A program made the translations under genes and the position numbers. DNA of 64,000 nucleotides. Origin: Pedobacter planticolens. GTDB lineage: Bacteria > Bacteroidota > Bacteroidia > Sphingobacteriales > Sphingobacteriaceae. The stretch is from the NCBI RefSeq assembly GCF_014172375.1, contig NZ_WNXD01000002.1, forward strand, positions 992,001 to 1,056,000. The letters are read 5' to 3'. Below, one piece after another: positions 7,575-16,495 of the stretch (positions are counted from its first letter, which is position 1; the number at the start of each line of letters is the position of its first letter). The notes below the pieces were generated by a model, which saw only the letters and a list, made by a program, of their open reading frames with translations, was not told the origin of the DNA and ran no database searches.

Positions 7575-7922
7575 TTATTTTTTCTCAACTCCAAAAATAG
7601 AATCCAATATCATTTTAATAACTGATACTGCTATTGCTAAAATAGCAGCGGCTAAAAAACCAGAAGTATTAAAACCTGTCATCCAGCTATCTACTAGTAA
7701 AATCATTAACACGGTAATGATAAAAGAAATTAAACCAAGCGTTAATATATTTAACGGAAAAGTGAATATTCTTAAAATTAATCCGATTGTTGCATTGGCT
7801 AAAGCAATTAAAACAGCTGCAATAATAGCGCTACCAAAACCATCAACTTGTACTCCAGGTATAATATAGGCTCCCACAAGCATGGCTAGACCCATAAGTA
7901 AAATTTCTACTATTAGTTTCAT
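7575..7922 (-). CDS. Phage-holin-family (4 TMS, PF04020-type) membrane protein
   Basis: The 115-residue protein is nearly all membrane: four hydrophobic helices (KLIVEILLMGLAMLVGAYII; SAIIAAVLIALANATIGLIL; LNILTLGLISFIITVLMIL; FLAAAILAIAVSVIKMIL). The order and the FPLNILTLGL turn fit the family named after a mycobacterial phage holin and widespread as a chromosomal membrane protein of unknown role. There is nothing phage-like around it. It is likely transcribed alone; its start is 18 bases from the start of the divergent lipoprotein gene, so the two promoters must overlap. Confidence 0.8.
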   Translation of the reverse strand: MKLIVEILLMGLAMLVGAYIIPGVQVDGFGSAIIAAVLIALANATIGLILRIFTFPLNILTLGLISFIITVLMILLVDSWMTGFNTSGFLAAAILAIAVSVIKMILDSIFGVEKK

Positions 7923-7940
7923 AATGTTTAATTTAGTTAA

Positions 7941-8366
7941 ATGTTTAAATATTTAAAAGTATCAATTTGGCTTTTATGCCTTTTCTTATTTGGCTGTACA
8001 ACAAATAACAAGCCATTATTAATTCATTTTTCTAAAGATAGCAGTGCAATTGTGATTACTAACATTGAACCTGCAGGTCTTTTTCAACTTAAAAATAATA
8101 TAAATACAGATACGACTTACCAAAATTTAGTGTCGGTTTTACAAACACCTACTGATGACGATTCGACAAGCATGGAAGTTGAATGGCCTGGAAAATTGAG
8201 TATCATTGGCGATAGTCTATTGTTTACGCCAGCAAATCCATTTGTAAAAGGAAAATCATATCTTATTGAAACAATGTTGAATGTGCAATTTGCCAAAGGT
8301 GAAGAAATTGTAAAATCTAATGTTGGTCATGCTGTAAAAGCGCAGCAACAAATGCTCAAACGTTAA
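7941..8366 (+). CDS. Hypothetical lipoprotein
   Basis: I do not recognise a family. The 141-residue protein has a short signal peptide and lipobox (WLLCLFLFGC, lipidated Cys near residue 19), then a beta-rich segment whose LSIIGDSLLFTPANPFVKGKSYLIE resembles the Ig-like fold of bacterial SbsA_Ig domains (what a value should be at maximum, then strand to strand). That resemblance is an impression only. It is expected to be anchored in the periplasmic or outer face of the envelope. Confidence 0.75.
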   Translation: MFKYLKVSIWLLCLFLFGCTTNNKPLLIHFSKDSSAIVITNIEPAGLFQLKNNINTDTTYQNLVSVLQTPTDDDSTSMEVEWPGKLSIIGDSLLFTPANPFVKGKSYLIETMLNVQFAKGEEIVKSNVGHAVKAQQQMLKR

Positions 8367-8430
8367 AATCGACTAGGATTTGCTAAGACTAAAAATTTAC
8401 TAACTTTATTGAACGTTATTAATTTTATCT

Positions 8431-8649
8431 ATGAATACAGTATTAATAGTCTCATTATCAATACTAATACTGTTGATTTTAAAAACATTATACGATCTCA
8501 TCAAAAGTAAATTCTTGTCAATTACTGAAAAAGTGGTATTAGGTTTTGTGCTTTTTACTCTGCCAGTATTGGGTATTGGCATTTTTTATCGGTATCAACA
8601 AAATAAAATATTCTCCTTAAAAAATAAAAGAACAACGAGGATTTTCTAG
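8431..8649 (+). CDS. Small two-helix membrane protein (PLDc_N-like)
   Basis: A 72-residue protein with two membrane helices (VLIVSLSILILLILKTLYDL and VVLGFVLFTLPVLGIGIFY) and a basic tail (YQQNKIFSLKNKRTTRIF). The helix-loop-helix with charged ends resembles the short PLDc_N (phospholipase D-nuclease N-terminal) membrane module found alone in Bacteroidota; no catalytic domain is attached. Function unknown. Confidence 0.6.
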   Translation: MNTVLIVSLSILILLILKTLYDLIKSKFLSITEKVVLGFVLFTLPVLGIGIFYRYQQNKIFSLKNKRTTRIF

Positions 8650-8722
8650 ATCTTATACTCCTATAATCTTAAGACCCTAATAATCTTAGTGTTCTTGGTT
8701 TTTATTTTTAGAAAATATTTCG

Positions 8723-8730
8723 TACATTTG
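8723..8730 (+). promoter_or_regulatory. -7 box of the rimP-nusA-infB operon
   Basis: TACATTTG matches the consensus exactly and is followed by CACC. A TTG at 8695-8697 is 25 bases upstream, longer than usual. The leader would be about 57 bases. Confidence 0.6.
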
Positions 8731-8747
8731 CACCGTAATAGAGGAAG

Positions 8748-8777
8748 AAGAGGGGACAGAGTCCCCTCTTTTCTTTT
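8748..8777 (+). promoter_or_regulatory. Terminator-like leader hairpin (attenuator candidate) before rimP
   Basis: AAGAGGGGAC (8748-8757), loop AGA, GTCCCCTCTT (8761-8770), then TTCTTTT: a 10-bp GC-rich stem with a U-rich tail, inside the transcribed leader 16 bases before the rimP ATG. This is the shape of an intrinsic terminator placed between promoter and first gene. Regulation by read-through is inferred; the operon encodes NusA, itself a termination factor. Confidence 0.65.
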
Positions 8778-8792
8778 ACAACAAATTAGGAT

Positions 8793-9257
8793 ATGCAGGT
8801 AGAAAAAAGAGTTAAAGAGCTCGTAGAGGAAAAGATTGCGGATAGACCTGAACTGTTTTTGGTAAACATTAAAATGCTGCCAAATAACAAACTTATTATC
8901 CATGTAGATGGTGATGAGGGGATAAGTATTCAGGATTGTGCAGCAATTAGTAGGCATGTTGGTTTTCATTTAGAAGAAGAAAACACAATTGAAAAGGCCT
9001 ACAATTTAGAAGTTTCATCTCCAGGTGTTGGTGAACCACTTTTACTTAATCGTCAATATCATAAAAATATTGGTAGAGAGTTGAGCGTTAAATTAGCTAA
9101 TGGAGAAAAAAAAGAAGGCAAATTGCTTTCGGTTACTGATAATGCAATCTCGATAGAAGAGAAAGTTAAAGAAAAAGGTAAAAAAGCCCAATTGATAGAA
9201 ACCTCAATTGAGTTTAAGAATATAGTAGAAACAAAGGTTTTAATTTCATTTAAATAG
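8793..9257 (+). CDS. rimP: Ribosome maturation factor RimP
   Basis: Assists late assembly of the 30S subunit. The 154-residue protein has the usual N-terminal alpha/beta domain with HVDGDEGISIQDCAAISR (about residues 49-66) and the signature NLEVSSPGVGEPL (about 70-83), then a C-terminal SH3-like barrel (ELSVKLANGEKKEGKLLSV). It starts the conserved rimP-nusA-infB cluster, with only 4 bases before nusA. Confidence 0.96.
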   Translation: MQVEKRVKELVEEKIADRPELFLVNIKMLPNNKLIIHVDGDEGISIQDCAAISRHVGFHLEEENTIEKAYNLEVSSPGVGEPLLLNRQYHKNIGRELSVKLANGEKKEGKLLSVTDNAISIEEKVKEKGKKAQLIETSIEFKNIVETKVLISFK

Positions 9258-9261
9258 AAAA

Positions 9262-10497
9262 ATGAGCAATATTAATTTAATCGATTCATTTCAGGAGTTT
9301 AAAGACTTCAAAAATATCGACCGCCCTACAGTAATTAGTGTACTGGAAGAGGTATTTCGCAGTATGTTGCGTAAAAAATATGGCACAGACGAAAACTGTG
9401 ACGTAATTGTGAACCCAGATAACGGGGATTTGGAAATCTGGAGAACCAGAAAAGTGATGGAAGATGGGTTTTCTGAAGATGATGACCTAGAAATCGAGCT
9501 TGCTGAAGTAAAGTTATTAGATGCAGATATGGAAGTTGGTGACGACTACATTGAGCAAATCACGTTAGAAAGTTTTGGTCGCAGAGCGATTTTAGCAGCT
9601 CGTCAAACTTTGGTTTCTAAAGTTTTAGAATTAGAGAAAGACGAAATCTTCAAAAAATATAAGGATAGAGTTGGTGAGATTGTAACTGGTGAGGTTTATC
9701 AAGTTTGGAAAAAAGAGACTTTGGTATTGGATGATGAAGGCAACGAATTAATGATGCCTAAAACTGAACAAATTCCAGCAGATTATTTCAAAAAAGGAGA
9801 TTCAGTTCGTGCTGTAATTTCTAAAGTTGATATGGTTAACGCAACTCCAAAAATCATTATCTCGAGAATTGCGCCAGAGTTTTTGCAACGTTTATTCGAA
9901 ATTGAAGTTCCAGAAATTTTTGATGGTTTAATTACTATCAAGAAAATTGTTCGCGAACCAGGAGAACGTGCTAAAGTTGCTGTAGAATCTTACGATGATA
10001 GAATTGATCCAGTTGGTGCTTGTGTTGGTATGAAAGGTTCTCGTATCCATGGTATCGTGAGAGAATTGAAAAATGAAAATATTGATGTAATTAACTTCAC
10101 CAATAACATTTCATTATACATTCAACGTGCTTTGAGCCCTGCAAAAATCACTTCTATTAAATTAAATGATGAAAATAAAACTGCTTCGGTTTATTTAAAA
10201 CCAGATCAGGTTTCATTAGCGATTGGTCGTGGTGGACACAACATTAAACTGGCAGGTAAATTGACGGGTTATGAAATCGATGTTTATCGCGAAGCTGGAG
10301 AAGAAGATGAAGATGTGGATATCGAAGAATTCTCGGATGAAATTGATAGCTGGATTATTGATGAACTAAAAGCTATTGGTTGTGATACAGCGAAAAGTGT
10401 TTTAGCCTTATCAGTAGATGAATTAGTAAAACGTACCGATCTTGAAGAAGAAACCATTAAAGAGGTGATTAGTATTCTTAAATCGGAATTTGAATAA
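9262..10497 (+). CDS. nusA: Transcription termination/antitermination factor NusA
   Basis: Binds RNA polymerase and nascent RNA to control pausing, termination and antitermination. The 411 residues contain the N-terminal RNAP-binding domain (about 1-125), an S1 domain (about 135-205; GEIVTGEVYQVWKKETLVL), and KH domains (about 210-350; GACVGMKGSRIHGIVREL and LAIGRGGHNIKLAGKLTG). The C-terminal part ends in a helical hairpin region (ELKAIGCDTAKSVLAL). It is shorter than the E. coli protein, lacking full acidic repeats, as in many non-proteobacteria. It is cotranscribed with rimP; infB follows after 71 bases and has its own promoter. Confidence 0.97.
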   Translation: MSNINLIDSFQEFKDFKNIDRPTVISVLEEVFRSMLRKKYGTDENCDVIVNPDNGDLEIWRTRKVMEDGFSEDDDLEIELAEVKLLDADMEVGDDYIEQITLESFGRRAILAARQTLVSKVLELEKDEIFKKYKDRVGEIVTGEVYQVWKKETLVLDDEGNELMMPKTEQIPADYFKKGDSVRAVISKVDMVNATPKIIISRIAPEFLQRLFEIEVPEIFDGLITIKKIVREPGERAKVAVESYDDRIDPVGACVGMKGSRIHGIVRELKNENIDVINFTNNISLYIQRALSPAKITSIKLNDENKTASVYLKPDQVSLAIGRGGHNIKLAGKLTGYEIDVYREAGEEDEDVDIEEFSDEIDSWIIDELKAIGCDTAKSVLALSVDELVKRTDLEEETIKEVISILKSEFE

Positions 10498-10508
10498 ACG
10501 TTATATGC

Positions 10509-10538
10509 TTGAATAAATAAGAATAAACGTTACTTTTG
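10509..10538 (+). promoter_or_regulatory. Internal promoter of infB
   Basis: TTG (10509-10511), 19 bases, TACTTTTG (10531-10538): an exact match to the Bacteroidota consensus and spacing. The predicted leader is about 25 bases before the infB ATG at 10569. Confidence 0.75.
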
Positions 10539-10568
10539 TATATAATTTAGTAAATAACAGTATAATAG

Positions 10569-13562
10569 ATGTCAGACGACAAAGCCATAATTTTATTTAA
10601 AGCAGTTAAAGAACTTAACGTAGGAAGCTCGACGATTATAGAGTTTCTGAGTAAGAAGGGCTTTACTGTGGAAAATAAGCCCACTACAAAACTCTCAAAA
10701 GAGATGTATGATACATTGTTAAGAGAGTTTCAGGGGGATAAAATCGTAAAGGAAGAAGCTAATCAGATAGTTATAGGTAAAATTCGTCGTGATGAACCTG
10801 AAATAGCTGAGAAGTCTCCTGAGGCGCCTAGAAAAAAGCAAGATTTTGAAAATGAAGGTATTTTAATTAAAAATCTTCATTCATATACTCCCCCAGCTGA
10901 GAAGCCAAAGGAAGAAAAACCAGTTGAAGCTAAAGTAGAGGAGCCTGTAAAAGCACCTGCTAAAGAAGTGGAAGTTGCAGCCGAAGAGGGATCTTTGCCT
11001 GGTGTTAAAATTGTTGGTAAAATAGATCTTAACGATTTAAACAGTAAAACTCGTCCTGCTAAGAAAGAAGAAGCACCTGTTGAAGTTAAAGCTGCCGAGG
11101 TAGTTAAAAAAGAAACTCCTGCAGTTGTTGAAACTCCTAAAGTAGAGGCTCCAGTTGCAGAAAAACCTGCTGAAGTTAAAGAAGAAAAAGCACCAGTAGT
11201 TGAAGCTAAGGTTGAAGAAAAACCGAAAGCACCTCAGCCTGTTGCACCAGTTGCTGAAACTCCAGCTTCTCCTGAAGACGAAGTTATTAAAGCTCGTTCG
11301 GTTAAGTTATCAGGGCCAAATATTATCGGTAAAATTGTTTTGCCAACTACTCCTGATCGTAGAAACCAACCTGTAGCTTCATCTGGAGATAGCGAAGCAG
11401 CAAAACGCAAGCGCAAACGCAAAAAAACACCTGGTGGACCAAATGCTCCTCAACAAGGACAAGGTCAGGGACAACAAAATCAAGGTCAACAAGGTACAAA
11501 CCAACCTCGCCCGGCAGGTACACCTGCTCCGCATGTTGGTAACAGACCAGATTTTAGAAATAATACAAATAATACAGCTGGCGGTCGTCCAAACTTTAGA
11601 AATGCAAGACCAGGTGGCGCAGCCCCAGGCGGACCTAAAGAGGAGCCAACAGAAAAAGAAATACAAGATCAGATTAAAGCAACACTTGCTCGTTTAAGTG
11701 GCGCTGGTAAATCTGGTAAATTTGCACAACGAGCTAAACTTCGTCGTCAAAAACGTGATGATGTAGCTTTAACAGCAGAAGAAGCAGCAGCAGAAGAACA
11801 ATTACAATCTAAAGTATTAAAAGTTACGGAGTTTGTTACGGCAAATGAATTAGCTAATATGATGGATGTACCGGTAACTAAAATTATTGGAACATGTATG
11901 AGTTTGGGTATGTTCGTTTCTATTAACCAACGTTTGGATGCTGAAACTTTAACAATTGTTGCGGATGAATTTGGTTACGAAATCCAGTTTGTAAAAGCGG
12001 ATGAAGAAGCTGATAGTGTTATTGAAGAAGAAGATGCACCAGAAGATTTACAACCAAGAGTACCAGTGGTTACCATTATGGGTCACGTTGATCATGGTAA
12101 AACTTCATTGCTAGATTATATTCGTAAAGCGAATGTAGTAGCTGGTGAGGCAGGTGGTATTACACAACACATTGGTGCATATAAAGTAACTACCAATTCT
12201 GGCAAACAGGTAACTTTCTTAGATACTCCGGGTCACGAAGCCTTTACAGCGATGCGTGCTCGTGGTGCTAAAGTAGCAGATATTGCAATTATTGTAATTG
12301 CAGCAGATGATGCAGTGATGCCTCAAACAAAAGAAGCAATTAACCACGCACAAGCTGCGGGCGTACCATTGGTATTTGCCTTTACAAAAATTGATAAACC
12401 AGGTGCAAATTCAGATAGAGTTAAAGAACAATTATCTGTAATGAATATTTTGGTTGAAGATTGGGGTGGTAAGTTCCAGTCTCAAGAAATATCAAGCAAA
12501 AGCGGATTAAATGTAGATTTACTATTAGATAAAGTATTACTAGAGGCTGAATTATTAGAATTACAAGCTAATCCTGATAAGAGAGCAACGGGTACTGTAA
12601 TTGAAGCAACTTTAGATAAAGGTCGTGGTATTGTAACTACAGTATTGGTGCAAGCTGGTACGTTAAGAGTTGGTGATCCAATTTTAGCGGGTAGTTATAG
12701 TGGTAAAGTGAAAGCTTTATTTAACGAACGCGGTCAAAAAGTTGAAGAAGCTGGACCATCTGTACCAGTACAAGTATTAGGTATGCAAGGCGCTCCAACA
12801 GCTGGAGATAAATTCAACGCAATGGAAAGCGAAGTTGAGGCAAGAGAAATTGCCAATAAACGCTTACAATTAATGCGTGAGCAAGGATTGCGTACACAGA
12901 AACACATTACATTAGATGAGATTGGTCGTCGTTTAGCGATTGGAAACTTTAAAGAGTTAAACTTAATTGTTAAAGGTGATGTGGATGGTTCAATCGAAGC
13001 ACTTGCCGATTCATTATTGAAATTATCTACAGAAGAAATACAAATCAATATTATTGGTAAAGCGGTAGGTCAGATTTCAGAATCTGATGTATTGTTAGCG
13101 TCTGCTTCAGATGCGATTATCATTGGTTTCCAAGTACGTCCTTCGCCAGGTGCTCGTAAATTAGCAGAGGCTGAACAAATTGATATTCGTTTATATTCGA
13201 TTATTTACGATGCTATCAACGAGATTAAGGCTGCAATGGAAGGTATGTTGGCCCCAGAATTTGAAGAGAAAATTGTGGCTAACGTAGAAATTAGAGAAAC
13301 CTTTAAAATTACTAAAGTGGGTACCATTGCAGGTTGTATGGTATTAGATGGTAAAATCACTAGAAATAGCAAAATCCGTATTGTACGTGATGGTGTTGTA
13401 ATTTACACTGGAGAGTTAGCTTCATTAAAACGCTTTAAAGACGATGTTAAAGAAGTATTAAAAGGTTATGAATGCGGTTTAAACATCCAAAACTTTAATA
13501 ATATTGAAGTTGGAGATATTGTAGAAGCTTACGAACAAGTAGAAGTTAAGCGTAAACTATAA
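10569..13562 (+). CDS. infB: Translation initiation factor IF-2
   Basis: GTPase that brings initiator tRNA to the 30S subunit and promotes 50S joining. Of 997 residues, the first 400 are a low-complexity N-terminal extension: an IF2_N-like helix bundle (1-60), a Lys/Glu/Pro/Ala-rich stretch (about 80-235), a conserved-looking VKLSGPNIIGKIVLP, then a Gln/Gly/Asn-rich stretch (about 285-360). A second IF2_N motif (TANELANMMDVPVTKIIGTC) precedes the G domain: G1 GHVDHGKT at 505-512, G3 DTPGHEAF at about 552, G4 TKID at about 606. Domains II, III and IV follow, ending VGDIVEAYEQVEVKRKL. It is fed by the upstream operon and by a consensus internal promoter, and ends in a strong terminator. Confidence 0.98.
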   Translation: MSDDKAIILFKAVKELNVGSSTIIEFLSKKGFTVENKPTTKLSKEMYDTLLREFQGDKIVKEEANQIVIGKIRRDEPEIAEKSPEAPRKKQDFENEGILIKNLHSYTPPAEKPKEEKPVEAKVEEPVKAPAKEVEVAAEEGSLPGVKIVGKIDLNDLNSKTRPAKKEEAPVEVKAAEVVKKETPAVVETPKVEAPVAEKPAEVKEEKAPVVEAKVEEKPKAPQPVAPVAETPASPEDEVIKARSVKLSGPNIIGKIVLPTTPDRRNQPVASSGDSEAAKRKRKRKKTPGGPNAPQQGQGQGQQNQGQQGTNQPRPAGTPAPHVGNRPDFRNNTNNTAGGRPNFRNARPGGAAPGGPKEEPTEKEIQDQIKATLARLSGAGKSGKFAQRAKLRRQKRDDVALTAEEAAAEEQLQSKVLKVTEFVTANELANMMDVPVTKIIGTCMSLGMFVSINQRLDAETLTIVADEFGYEIQFVKADEEADSVIEEEDAPEDLQPRVPVVTIMGHVDHGKTSLLDYIRKANVVAGEAGGITQHIGAYKVTTNSGKQVTFLDTPGHEAFTAMRARGAKVADIAIIVIAADDAVMPQTKEAINHAQAAGVPLVFAFTKIDKPGANSDRVKEQLSVMNILVEDWGGKFQSQEISSKSGLNVDLLLDKVLLEAELLELQANPDKRATGTVIEATLDKGRGIVTTVLVQAGTLRVGDPILAGSYSGKVKALFNERGQKVEEAGPSVPVQVLGMQGAPTAGDKFNAMESEVEAREIANKRLQLMREQGLRTQKHITLDEIGRRLAIGNFKELNLIVKGDVDGSIEALADSLLKLSTEEIQINIIGKAVGQISESDVLLASASDAIIIGFQVRPSPGARKLAEAEQIDIRLYSIIYDAINEIKAAMEGMLAPEFEEKIVANVEIRETFKITKVGTIAGCMVLDGKITRNSKIRIVRDGVVIYTGELASLKRFKDDVKEVLKGYECGLNIQNFNNIEVGDIVEAYEQVEVKRKL

Positions 13563-13583
13563 GTTTAAAAACTTTTAAAATAT

Positions 13584-13616
13584 AAAGGGAGTGACATTTG
13601 TCACTCCCTTTTTTTG
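13584..13616 (+). terminator. infB terminator
   Basis: AAAGGGAGTGAC (13584-13595), ATTT loop, GTCACTCCCTTT (13600-13611) and a T run to 13615: a perfect 12-bp stem 21 bases after the infB stop. Confidence 0.92.
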
Positions 13617-13667
13617 TGTATTGCTTTTAAGGTTTAAGGACTTAAGAAGAGGTTAAGAATTTTATAC

Positions 13668-14747
13668 CTATTGACCGACAGCCCATTTCCATTTTTTTGA
13701 TTTTCTAATATAATAAACCAATGCATAGGTTACTGAATAGATTAAAATGAAGATTAAAAACTGCATAAAAAACAAGCTCCAAGCAGTCTCGTTAGTGTAT
13801 ACAATTTTCAATGGGCGTAATAGCATTGGTAAAAATATAATGATTAAAATATGGTGAAGTAGATGAATGCCAAATGTCATAGATCTTGGTTTTAATCGCT
13901 CAATAGCATGAAAATTGCAAAAGCGGTATAAGAAGAGAAAGCAAGCGAATGAGTATATGATATTTGTTACCCTTAAGGTATTCAGCGCATCTGTTGATCC
14001 GATATGCATTAAGTTTAACGTTTCTGCGCAAGAAATGGCAAACGTAATTAAAACCGCAGAAAGTAGAATTGCAAAGGATTGTTTATTTATCCATTGGTTA
14101 AATTCATCAAAATACTTGTGCAAAATTACACCAAGCCATAAGTAAAAGACAAAACCAAGCAGAGCAGTTGTATGGCCTGTTGGCATCCAATCGAAATACA
14201 GATTTACGGAATAGAAAAGTGAAAGAACTGCTAAAATACCTCCAAATACCAAGCTATACATGTACTTTCTGAAAACCAGTAGTATTGTAATGCAAAGCAT
14301 AAAATTTATAATGAACCAAAAACTTGTTTCGACAATTATAAAATGTATCCTATTTAATAAAAAATCTAGTGGATGACTAAACCCAGGTGCGGGAGAACCC
14401 TTATAAAAGCGGACCCCTTGATCAATAAAAAAGAGCACAATAAATATCGTAACCCAAAACAACCAAGGTTTAAAAGTTGTAGTTAGCCTTCTTCCCAGAT
14501 ATTGTTTAGTGGTATAATGATTAAACTTATCTCCAATTAAAAAACCAGCAAGAATAAAAAAAACTATGGTTCCAAATTTAATAAACTGTAAGGCTGTAGT
14601 TTGAATGATTTGATCATGAAAGTTGGTAAATCTCATTCCTAAAAATGGCGAACTGTGTTCCATCACAATACCAATCATAGAAATGAACCTCATCGTATCA
14701 ATAAAATCGTAATTTCGCGAAATAAGTTTGTCTGTCATAGGCCGCAA
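13668..14747 (-). CDS. Acyltransferase family 3 membrane protein
   Basis: A 359-residue multi-pass protein with about ten hydrophobic helices. The N-terminus reads NYDFIDTMRFISMIGIVMEHSSP, where R-x(10)-H is the conserved pair of the acyltransferase-3 (OafA/YrhL-like) family; the usual first part of the motif (D-x-L-R-x-x-A) is here D-T-M-R-F-I. Such enzymes move acyl groups onto sugars of surface polysaccharides or lipids. The neighbouring glycosyltransferases and exporter support a cell-surface glycan role; the acceptor is unknown. The ATG at 14738 (MTDKLISRN) is an equally good start. Confidence 0.85.
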   Translation of the reverse strand: MRPMTDKLISRNYDFIDTMRFISMIGIVMEHSSPFLGMRFTNFHDQIIQTTALQFIKFGTIVFFILAGFLIGDKFNHYTTKQYLGRRLTTTFKPWLFWVTIFIVLFFIDQGVRFYKGSPAPGFSHPLDFLLNRIHFIIVETSFWFIINFMLCITILLVFRKYMYSLVFGGILAVLSLFYSVNLYFDWMPTGHTTALLGFVFYLWLGVILHKYFDEFNQWINKQSFAILLSAVLITFAISCAETLNLMHIGSTDALNTLRVTNIIYSFACFLFLYRFCNFHAIERLKPRSMTFGIHLLHHILIIIFLPMLLRPLKIVYTNETAWSLFFMQFLIFILIYSVTYALVYYIRKSKKWKWAVGQ

Positions 14748-14818
14748 TTTTACGAAAATAGGGCAACTTATTTGTATATCTTTCTTGTTTCATATCGCAA
14801 AAAGTAGATTTAAACTTT

Positions 14819-15715
14819 ATGATAAGTATTATTATTTCATCCGTTAATGAGGTTTTATTAAAAAATATTAAAATAAATGTAGCCGAAACAATTGGTGTAG
14901 AACATGAGATAATTGCTATTGATAACAGTAAAGGCGAGAAAGGAATTTGCGAAATATATAATTTAGGGGCTAAATTGGCAAAATATGATGTTTTGTGCTT
15001 TATGCATGAGGACATTAAAATTCATACTCTAAATTGGGGTGAAGTTGTGCGACATACTTTCCATGACAATAAAAAATTGGGGCTTATTGGTATTGCGGGT
15101 AGTCAGTATAAATCTTTAACTCCGTCTGGTTGGCACTGCTATGGTATTGATGCGGAAATACAATACTTTAATATTATTCAAAATTATAAGTTTTCAAAAA
15201 AAGAAAAATCTACTGAATATTCAAATCCAACAGCTGTTAAATTGGCCAAAGTGGTGTGCATTGATGGAGTATGGTTCTGTTGTACAAGAGAGGCAGTTTT
15301 ATCCTATCCTTTTGATGAAAATTTACTAAAAGGATTTCATGGGTATGATTTGGACTTCGCTTTAGGAATTAACCAAAACTATGAAGTAGGCGTAACTTTT
15401 GAAGTTCTAATTGAACATTTCTCAGAAGGAAACTTTAATAAAGCTTGGCTAAGTGAAATATTAAAAGTACATGCTAAATGGAGAGAAAAGTTGCCTATTA
15501 ATTTAGCTCAATTGCCTCAGAATAAAATCTTACTTGAAGAGAAGCGAGCTTTTAGAAGTATACTTAAAAGAATGTGGAACGAAGGTTTTAGCATTGCAGC
15601 TATGCACAGTCTACTTTGGGATAGTCGACGTTCTAAACTAATGACCGTTGGACTATTTGTTAAAATATATAGTCAATTAATAAAGTATGTATTTAAGAGT
15701 CGCCAGTCTTTTTAA
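14819..15715 (+). CDS. Glycosyltransferase-like protein (Glyco_tranf_2_5 type)
   Basis: The 298-residue protein has a GT-A-like start (MISIIISSVNEVLLKNI), HEIIAIDNSKGEKGICEIYNLG, and a metal/nucleotide-binding-like loop YDVLCFMHEDIKI, with HED in place of the DxD of classical GT2 enzymes. Later FHGYDLDFALGI resembles the acidic substrate loop of the family. The best match I can name is the PF13712-type glycosyltransferase-like family. It is the only plus-strand member of the cluster, and its last 23 bases overlap the 3' end of the convergent glycosyltransferase gene. Confidence 0.8.
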   Translation: MISIIISSVNEVLLKNIKINVAETIGVEHEIIAIDNSKGEKGICEIYNLGAKLAKYDVLCFMHEDIKIHTLNWGEVVRHTFHDNKKLGLIGIAGSQYKSLTPSGWHCYGIDAEIQYFNIIQNYKFSKKEKSTEYSNPTAVKLAKVVCIDGVWFCCTREAVLSYPFDENLLKGFHGYDLDFALGINQNYEVGVTFEVLIEHFSEGNFNKAWLSEILKVHAKWREKLPINLAQLPQNKILLEEKRAFRSILKRMWNEGFSIAAMHSLLWDSRRSKLMTVGLFVKIYSQLIKYVFKSRQSF

Positions 15716-16475
15716 TTTGACGGTTTATTTCTTTTTTCGATTTAAGCAATCTATTTAGATAAGAGAAATAGCTTCTTCCTTCCCATTTATATTCAAAATA
15801 AAATCGCTCCATCGCAGTCATTTTTAGCTGTTCTTCTTGGTTAAAGGTTTTAAGGGTTTTGCTTTCGAGATGATCTACAATTGATGAAGTAACCAGTGCG
15901 TGATTAATGCTGTGCTTTTTTAGTGTATTCGCATAATCGTTATCGGCATACCAAAAAGTGAATTTTTCATCTAGCAGTCCCGTTTTTTTCAATATACTTC
16001 TTTTAAAGAATAAGCACCATCCTGTTATTTCTCTTCTAACTTCATAGCCAATGTAAACTCCACTATTTGGTTCTATACCTGTTATTAAAGGATGATGAAT
16101 AGAGCAAAGAGGGCTAGCGCTTTGGATGCTGGAATCTTGATCAAATGCCTTGAGTATTTCTGTTGCCCATTTAGGATGAAATAACAAATCGTTGTTACAA
16201 ATACATACATAAGGATTTTCGGACATGTTAATGCCAGTATTCATGTATTTATGGTACCCAAATTTCTTGTCTGAATAAACGGTATTTGTATTTGGATATT
16301 GATATGGTTTTAAATCATGATTGGATTCAATTACTATAATGTTAAAAGAAACTTCAGATGCGTCTTCCGAATCTATTAAAGATTGAATCGATTGCTCGGT
16401 CATTAGTTTTAAAGCATCAGTTTTAGCATAACTTAAAATAATAACATCTATCCAAACAGGGGTTTTAGCATTCAT
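15693..16475 (-). CDS. GT2 family glycosyltransferase
   Basis: A 260-residue cytosolic GT-A transferase, likely using a nucleotide sugar to extend a surface glycan. Visible family elements are VWIDVIILSYAKTDAL at the start, the nucleotide-binding NNDLLFHPKW (NND replacing DxD, about residues 112-121), and a substrate loop GWCLFFKRSILKKTGLLDEKF followed by FWYADNDYANTLKKH, where the acidic triplet is the usual base region. It is the last gene of the minus-strand run from the ABC exporter. Its 3' end overlaps the convergent glycosyltransferase gene by 23 bases. Confidence 0.88.
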   Translation of the reverse strand: MNAKTPVWIDVIILSYAKTDALKLMTEQSIQSLIDSEDASEVSFNIIVIESNHDLKPYQYPNTNTVYSDKKFGYHKYMNTGINMSENPYVCICNNDLLFHPKWATEILKAFDQDSSIQSASPLCSIHHPLITGIEPNSGVYIGYEVRREITGWCLFFKRSILKKTGLLDEKFTFWYADNDYANTLKKHSINHALVTSSIVDHLESKTLKTFNQEEQLKMTAMERFYFEYKWEGRSYFSYLNRLLKSKKEINRQIKKTGDS

Positions 16476-16495
16476 TTTTGAGTGATTTATTAGTT

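Noticed and set aside
7575..7922. Phage holin as a sign of a prophage
   Set aside because: The 4-TMS family is a common chromosomal membrane protein; no phage structural, lysis or integrase genes are near.
11379..11697. Extra ORFs on both strands within infB
   Set aside because: They arise from the repetitive Lys/Glu/Ala and Gln/Gly coding of the IF-2 N-terminus and have no family features or promoters.
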